In this document: piece by piece, positions 63,412-64,000 of the stretch
How positions within the stretch are numbered: position 1 is the first letter of the stretch
Layout: every line of letters begins with the position of its first letter
Source of the DNA: CAWHOW01 sp963831005
GTDB taxonomy: Bacteria; Bacteroidota; Bacteroidia; Bacteroidales; CG2-30-32-10
DNA length: 64,000 bases
Direction of reading: 5' to 3'
Assembly: GCA_963831005.1 (NCBI GenBank)
Contig: CAWHOW010000031.1
Location: 1-64,000, forward strand
The notes under the pieces: model-generated
What the model saw: the letters and a program-made list of their open reading frames with translations, nothing else
Databases searched by the model: none
Told to the model about the DNA's origin: nothing
Position numbers and translations under genes: made by a program

Positions 63412-63627
63412 TTATAAGTTTCTTTTGTTAGTAAGGTTCATGTTTAGTCCCGAAATTATTTCCTGCATTTCCAGTTTGGTTTTTCGAAGTTTATATTCCA
63501 ACATTCGTAACATGCTATTTTCAGCCCCTACGTTATATTGTAAATCAGCTTCTGTAAGTTGCGGATATTTTTCACTAAGCTTCAACCTGAGCTTATTCCA
63601 GTTTTCATTTTTAAAATTTAAATCCAT
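63412..63627 (-). CDS. CsbD-like stress protein
   Basis: A 71-residue hydrophilic protein (NENWNKLRLKLSEKYPQLTEADLQYNVGAENSMLRMLEYKLRKTK). Pattern and position fit a diverged CsbD-like protein. It lies under composite promoter copy 10, as the csbD gene at 32 kb lies under copy 1, and is followed by uspA. Confidence 0.75.
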   Translation of the reverse strand: MDLNFKNENWNKLRLKLSEKYPQLTEADLQYNVGAENSMLRMLEYKLRKTKLEMQEIISGLNMNLTNKRNL

Positions 63628-63671
63628 TTTGTTTTTTGTTTTGAATTAAGTGAGAATATTCTAATACAAAA

Positions 63672-63738
63672 CAAAGGTAGATATGGACATCCTGTTAAGT
63701 GTTACATTATTTTTTATAATAGTTACATAATTCCCACA
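63672..63738 (-). promoter_or_regulatory. Composite stress promoter, copy 10 (CsbD-like/uspA)
   Basis: TGTGGGAATTATGTAAC (box A variant), TAATGTAACA (box B) with 21-bp period, then TATCTACCTTTG. The -7 TACCTTTG is canonical. A short AGAATATTCT palindrome lies at 63652-63661 downstream. Confidence 0.8.
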
Positions 63739-63743
63739 TTTAT

Positions 63744-64000
63744 TTAACCAATATAACACTCTGATACAGTATTAAAATATGAGTTATGATGAGTATCAAT
63801 TTTCTTATAATTCTCAATGGTTAATCTAGCCATAAGATAACTTACTGTTGATTCTGCTCCCTGGTTAAGGTTTACCTGAAATTCTTCCAGTCCGTCGTAA
63901 CACCCGCCTGTGCAAGGATTGTAAATTATCCGGTGCAAATGATTATTGCCTGAAAACCAACTAAAGGCTATTTTAAGTTTCTTCTTATACTCTTCATCAT
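63744..64000 (-). CDS. C-terminal part of an unidentified protein, cut by the window edge
   Basis: The frame stays open to the window end. The visible 85 residues (KIAFSWFSGNNHLHRIIYNP, CTGGCYDGLEEFQVNLNQGA, ESTVSYLMARLTIENY) match the C-terminal pattern I associate with a helical-barrel domain of Bacteroidota glycan enzymes, but I cannot name the family from this fragment. Confidence 0.5.
   Translation of the reverse strand, partial: DEEYKKKLKIAFSWFSGNNHLHRIIYNPCTGGCYDGLEEFQVNLNQGAESTVSYLMARLTIENYKKIDTHHNSYFNTVSECYIG

Noticed and set aside
32086..63738. Sigma-54 or standard -33/-7 promoters as the explanation for the ten shared sites
   Set aside because: There is no GG-N10-GC pair, and the TTTG at -33 is missing while two boxes further upstream are fixed in spacing.

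Overview
The window comes from the chromosome of a low-GC member of the Bacteroidota. Three things point there: the secE-nusG-rplK-rplA-rplJ-rplL-rpoB-rpoC order followed by a DUF3467 gene, promoter cores of the TAnnTTTG type, and several surface proteins with type IX secretion (T9SS) sorting domains plus PorP/SprF and OmpA-like partners. I cannot name a genus.

Layout. 0-4.4 kb: surface-polysaccharide genes on the plus strand (a GT2 glycosyltransferase with a decayed methyltransferase domain, a methyltransferase, and a badly frameshifted membrane glycosyltransferase ending in MORN repeats). 4.4-19.3 kb: the transcription/translation core on the minus strand (DUF3467, CBS, rpoC, rpoB, L7/L12, L10, L1, L11, nusG, secE, five tRNAs, tuf, hpf). 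19.3-22.9 kb: XerC/D, rpsU and an S9 dipeptidyl peptidase. 23.0-27.5 kb: an accessory insertion next to tRNA-Val, with a broken serine recombinase, a MobV relaxase, an oriT-like inverted repeat, a 137-bp perfect inverted repeat, a truncated YhcG-type nuclease and 1.4 kb of hairpin-rich noncoding DNA. 27.6-32.1 kb: small envelope/stress proteins (AI-2E exporter, holin-like, YtxH, DUF5670-like, CsbD). 32.3-46.5 kb: surface proteins, including three neighbouring genes that carry six ice-binding (DUF3494-like) domains with three different anchoring modes. 46.8-64 kb: a stress and fermentation island (PSD-like decarboxylase, CbpA/CbpM, MarC, P-type H+-ATPase, PPK2, general-stress proteins, class I aldolase, a 2-keto-acid decarboxylase beside a zinc alcohol dehydrogenase, UspA).

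The most striking signal is a composite promoter repeated ten times between 32 and 64 kb. It has two direct TGTAAY boxes exactly 21 bp apart, then a fixed spacing to a CACCTTTG-like core. At half of the sites a small GTGAA/TTCAC palindrome lies at the start of the transcript. The sites precede two CsbD-like genes, an OmpA lipoprotein, a YXWGXW protein, all three ice-binding-domain genes, a small lipoprotein, a SHOCT protein, and an orphan transcript of about 95 nt that ends in a strong terminator and looks like a small RNA. This looks like one stress or surface regulon with an unidentified activator.

Frameshifts occur in several accessory genes but not in the core operon. I cannot tell real decay from consensus error.
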